Shown one piece after another: positions 5,591 through 7,520 of a DNA stretch of 7,520 nucleotides. Location: NCBI GenBank assembly GCA_020860745.1, contig JAJBTR010000265.1, positions 1 to 7,520 on the forward strand, written 5' to 3'. Source of the DNA: Lachnospiraceae bacterium. Lineage in GTDB: Bacteria; Bacillota; Clostridia; Lachnospirales; Lachnospiraceae. The translations under genes and the position numbers were made by a program. Position 1 is the first letter of the stretch. Each line of letters begins with the position of its first letter. The notes under the pieces are model-generated. The model was not told the DNA's origin. It did no database searches and was given only the letters and a program-made list of their open reading frames with translations.

Positions 5591-5932
5591 ATGTTCAGAG
5601 ATATGAGAAGATGCAAACAGTTGATTTCTGACAATGAGTGTCGGGAAATTTTAAGGTCTGAAAAAAGAGGCGTATTATCCGTAATCGGTGATGATGGTTA
5701 TCCATATGGTGTCCCAATCAACTTTTATTATGATGAGGATGAAAATATTCTGTATTTTCACGGTGCAAAACAAGGGCACAAAATAGATGCAATAAAAAAC
5801 TGCGGTAAGGTAAGTTTTACAACGTGGAACAGCGGCTTACAAAAAGACGGTGACTGGGCATTCTATATTACAAGCGTCATTGTGATGGGAACAGCTGAAC
5901 TTGTAGATGATTATAATGTCATTTATGTGTAA
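5591..5932 (+). CDS. Pyridoxamine 5'-phosphate oxidase-fold flavoprotein (NimA-like), truncated by stops
   Basis: The ATG at 5591 follows GAGGGGAG (5574-5581). The 113 visible residues show the family pattern: MFRDMRRCKQLIS (1-13), a helix ending ILRSEKRGVLSVIGDDGYPYGVP (20-42), NFYYDEDENILYFHGAKQGHKIDAI (about 44-68), KVSFTTW (72-78) and SVIVMGTAELVDD (95-107). Members of this FMN-binding split-barrel family are about 150-160 residues, and some (Nim) reduce nitroimidazoles; a physiological substrate cannot be named here. TAA at 5930-5932 ends the frame early, yet the C-terminus is recognisable downstream in the same frame (next entry). The gene is visibly more AT-rich than its neighbours, which suggests a different history or recent acquisition. 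It lies 31 bases after the DUF1653 remnant, so it may share that transcript. Confidence 0.8.
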   Translation: MFRDMRRCKQLISDNECREILRSEKRGVLSVIGDDGYPYGVPINFYYDEDENILYFHGAKQGHKIDAIKNCGKVSFTTWNSGLQKDGDWAFYITSVIVMGTAELVDDYNVIYV

Positions 5933-6067
5933 ATAAATAATCTTTGAGATAAATATTAGCCGTCTAAAGAGGAAATAGAAATGGAATGGAACAGAGATGG
6001 AAAGAATGTTCAGATGATTGCTGTTCGCATTCAACACATGGCTGGTAAAATTGTGCATGAAAAATGA
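5933..6067 (+). pseudogene. C-terminal remnant of the PPOX-fold gene with further in-frame stops
   Basis: Continuing in the same frame past TAA 5930-5932, the reading is INNL, TGA (5945-5947), DKY, TAG (5957-5959), then PSKEEIEMEW, NRDGKNVQM, IAVRIQHMAGKIVHEK and a final TGA (6065-6067). The ending resembles the usual (T)GKLVNEK-type C-terminus of NimA-like proteins. The whole frame from 5591 would give 158 codons, the normal family length. So this is one gene with three nonsense positions within ten codons and no frameshift. A separate start at ATG 5981, with a GAGGAAAT-like stretch before it, would make only 28 residues and is unlikely to matter. Confidence 0.78.
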
Positions 6068-6075
6068 GCGCGCAG

Positions 6076-6099
6076 AAGTGTCGCAGAGCGACACTTTTT
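6076..6099 (+). terminator. Intrinsic terminator after the PPOX-fold gene
   Basis: AAGTGTCGC (6076-6084), loop AGA, and GCGACACTT (6088-6096) form a perfect 9-bp stem running into TTTTT (6095-6099). It starts nine bases past the final TGA at 6067, which supports 6067 as the true original gene end. It lies between convergent genes. Confidence 0.8.
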
Positions 6100-6118
6100 A
6101 GAACGGATTCCGAAAAAG

Positions 6119-6574
6119 TCAGGGTTCATGATACCCATACCGGCTGATATAGCTGTTATGGTAGATTTCACAGTAGGTGACATCCTCAGCAAACCACTCC
6201 GGAGGGACAAAATCATTTGCTTCCTCCACGGTGGGGAATTCAACCTCAGCAAGGATCAGAGGTGCAACCTCCCCCTCGAAGATATCCAGCTCAATGGTGT
6301 ACTTTCCGAACGGGATACAGTATCTCTTTTTAGAAATGTAGATTCCGTCGGCCTTGGGTTTCAGGTGTTCATAAGCTTCCGCTGTCAGTGGGAGGTTGTA
6401 CTCCTCGCGGCTCAGCATACCGCCGGATTTGTAAGTCAGGATATAATCGTCGTCCTGCCGGCGGATGCGGATGACCGGACCGGTGCAGAGATAGCCCTGT
6501 TCGATCTGGTGGCAGGGGTAAGCGGACAGGTTTTCCGGCAGTCGGGATATTAAAAATTTGCGTTCGATTTCCAT
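6119..6574 (-). CDS. CYTH-domain protein (triphosphate tunnel metalloenzyme family)
   Basis: The protein has 151 residues, a normal size for bacterial single-domain members. The hallmark ExExK is at the extreme N-terminus (MEIERKF: E2, E4, K6). The tunnel residues follow in order: RIRR (36-39), LTYKS with K49, REEYN (56-60), KKRY (82-85), ELDIF (95-99) and LAEVEF (108-113). These charged strands build the eight-stranded tunnel that binds a triphosphate and divalent metal. Members include tripolyphosphatases, thiamine-triphosphatases and class IV adenylate cyclases; sequence alone does not separate these, though short clostridial members are commonly inorganic tripolyphosphatases. The start at 6574 is supported by CGGAGG (6581-6586) with good spacing. 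It is divergent from the DJ-1 gene, with 79 bases between the start codons. No damage is visible. Confidence 0.9.
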   Translation of the reverse strand: MEIERKFLISRLPENLSAYPCHQIEQGYLCTGPVIRIRRQDDDYILTYKSGGMLSREEYNLPLTAEAYEHLKPKADGIYISKKRYCIPFGKYTIELDIFEGEVAPLILAEVEFPTVEEANDFVPPEWFAEDVTYCEIYHNSYISRYGYHEP

Positions 6575-6598
6575 AGTTAGCCTCCGGTGTTTTTTATC

Positions 6599-6627
6599 AT
6601 TACAACGACACTTTTATTGTAAATCAA
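6599..6627 (-). promoter_or_regulatory. Promoter of the CYTH gene with an overlapping inverted repeat
   Basis: Read on the minus strand, TTGATT (6627-6622), 17 bases and TGTAAT (6604-6599) form a fair sigma-A promoter. TTACAA (6600-6605) and TTGTAA (6617-6622) form a 6-bp inverted repeat with an 11-base centre that overlaps both elements and could be an operator. No equally good plus-strand promoter was found for the DJ-1 gene. Confidence 0.4.
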
Positions 6628-6653
6628 AACAGAAGAAAGGAAAAGAGGAGAAT

Positions 6654-7196
6654 ATGAAAAAAATAGCAGTTTTTGTTGTGGATGGCGTGGAGGAAGTAGA
6701 ATGTCTGACTACAGTGGATTTTTGCCGCCGGGCAGGCATTGGGGTGACGACCGTGTCCGTGACCGGGCAAAAGCAGGTACTCGGCAGCCATAATATCACA
6801 TTTATGACAGATGTACTTTACGCAGATGTTGATTTTGCTGATTTTGACGGCGTTGTCTATCCTGGCGGTCCCGGCACCGGGGCATTGGGTGCAGCGAAGG
6901 GTACGCGTGCACTGGCGGAGCAGTTTTTAAAGGAAGGAAAGCTGGTGGCAGCGATCTGTGCGGCTCCGGGTATGTTATCCGAGACCGGGCTTTTAAAGGG
7001 GAAGACAGCGACCGGATATCCGGGCTGCAAGCCGGAGGGCGGAGCGCTCTGGACAGAAAATACGACGGAGACAGACGGCAATCTGATCACCGGAAAGGGA
7101 CCCGGCGCGGCACCGTATTTTGCGCTGGCAATCATCCGGTATCTTCTGGGGGAGGAAGCGGAAAAGCAGATTCACATGTCAACGATGATGCCGTAA
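6654..7196 (+). CDS. DJ-1/PfpI family protein
   Basis: The protein has 180 residues, the usual single-domain length. The ATG at 6654 follows AGAGGAG (6644-6650). Family signatures are present in order: KKIAVFVVDGVEEVE (2-16), with E16 in the position of the conserved glutamate that hydrogen-bonds the nucleophile; VVYPGGPGTG (67-76); and LVAAICAAPGMLSETGLLKG (97-116), with nucleophile C102 in the AICAAP elbow. Next come KTATGYPG and the ending IIRYLLGEE. DJ-1/YajL-like proteins act in oxidative and carbonyl stress, with glyoxalase, deglycase or chaperone roles proposed. The sequence does not decide between these. It is divergent from the CYTH gene. No truncation or missing key residue is seen. 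Confidence 0.92.
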   Translation: MKKIAVFVVDGVEEVECLTTVDFCRRAGIGVTTVSVTGQKQVLGSHNITFMTDVLYADVDFADFDGVVYPGGPGTGALGAAKGTRALAEQFLKEGKLVAAICAAPGMLSETGLLKGKTATGYPGCKPEGGALWTENTTETDGNLITGKGPGAAPYFALAIIRYLLGEEAEKQIHMSTMMP

Positions 7197-7325
7197 CTGT
7201 TTTCAGGCACTTAAGGATGGAATCTTGCGTAAAAGGGCAAAATTCCTATTTCGGTTTATCCGGGTCAGGATTATGTTGCCGCACACGGGACAAAGCGTAT
7301 TTGGGTCTCATAAGATGATAAAGAG

Positions 7326-7375
7326 AAAGGCCGCGCCTGCGGAACATGCAGATCCGGGCGCAGCCTTTTCTTTTT
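7326..7375 (+). terminator. Shared terminator between convergent genes
   Basis: AAAGGC (7326-7331) pairs with GCCTTT (7363-7368). After one C/A mismatch, GCGCC (7333-7337) pairs with GGCGC-type bases (7357-7361). TTTTCTTTTT follows on the plus strand. In the minus direction the hairpin runs into CCTTTCTCTTTA, so it may work both ways. It lies 130 bases after the DJ-1 stop; the interval 7197-7325 holds no convincing gene. Confidence 0.7.
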
Positions 7376-7463
7376 CCCTGGAAAGTTTTTTTCTGCTTTC
7401 ACAGTGATTTTCATTTTCTCTTTCTGTGAGAGATTCAGAAAAGCGGATATCCGATGCGGGAGA

Positions 7464-7520
7464 TTACTCCTGAGAGGACATCTGCTCCTCCTGCTTCCTG
7501 ATCATTTTTCTGACCATCTC
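7464..7520 (-). CDS. 3' end of a minus-strand gene (start outside window)
   Basis: Read on the minus strand from the right edge, the frame gives EMVRKMIRKQEEQMSSQE and then TAA (7466-7464). This is a charged, helical tail typical of a protein C-terminus. It is convergent with the DJ-1 gene, and the terminator at 7326-7368 lies beyond it. With 18 residues the family cannot be named, and a chance open frame cannot be excluded. Confidence 0.45.
   Translation of the reverse strand, partial: EMVRKMIRKQEEQMSSQE

Noticed and set aside
7225..7407. 60-codon plus-strand frame after the DJ-1 gene
   Set aside because: It starts with TTG without a ribosome site and runs through the terminator hairpin and its T tract.

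Overview
The window looks like chromosomal DNA from a low-to-mid GC anaerobic Firmicute, most likely a gut Lachnospiraceae-type Clostridium. This is inferred from purine-rich AGGAGG-like ribosome binding sites, a DUF1653 protein with a helical C-terminal extension, a PucR-type regulator beside a GABA/4-hydroxybutyrate pathway, and the general protein flavour. No phage, IS element, CRISPR array, tRNA or rRNA was seen.

Layout. (1) Positions 2-397 hold the 3' end of a PD-(D/E)XK nuclease-domain protein (AAA-ATPase-like/DUF1703 type). (2) Positions 676-4126 are a GABA-catabolism locus. It holds an iron-dependent 4-hydroxybutyrate dehydrogenase, a convergent PucR-family regulator on the minus strand, and a divergent 4-aminobutyrate aminotransferase (gabT). 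GabT would convert GABA to succinic semialdehyde and the dehydrogenase would reduce that to 4-hydroxybutyrate. The intergenic regions hold recognisable promoters, dyads and hairpins. (3) Positions 4158-5559 hold a membrane-anchored hypothetical protein with a 36-nt repeat linker, followed by a DUF1653 protein. (4) Positions 5591-6067 hold a pyridoxamine-phosphate-oxidase-fold (flavin/NimA-like) gene. (5) Positions 6119-7196 hold a divergent pair: a CYTH/triphosphate tunnel metalloenzyme-like protein and a DJ-1/PfpI protein. (6) The right edge has a shared terminator and the last codons of a minus-strand gene.

The most striking observation is serial gene damage. The dehydrogenase appears to have lost about 155 internal residues in frame, including the whole metal-binding region. 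GabT loses its C-terminal ~90 residues and reads through its own terminator. The DUF1653 gene is cut by a single in-frame TAG, after which the correct reading frame continues to a natural end. The PPOX gene carries TAA, TGA and TAG in the same frame within ten codons, followed by its recognisable C-terminus. All three stop types occur, so stop-codon recoding does not explain the pattern. Local genome erosion is the simplest reading; a chimeric or error-prone assembly is the main alternative. The PucR regulator, CYTH protein and DJ-1 protein look intact. Family assignments come from motif recognition by eye; no database search was run.
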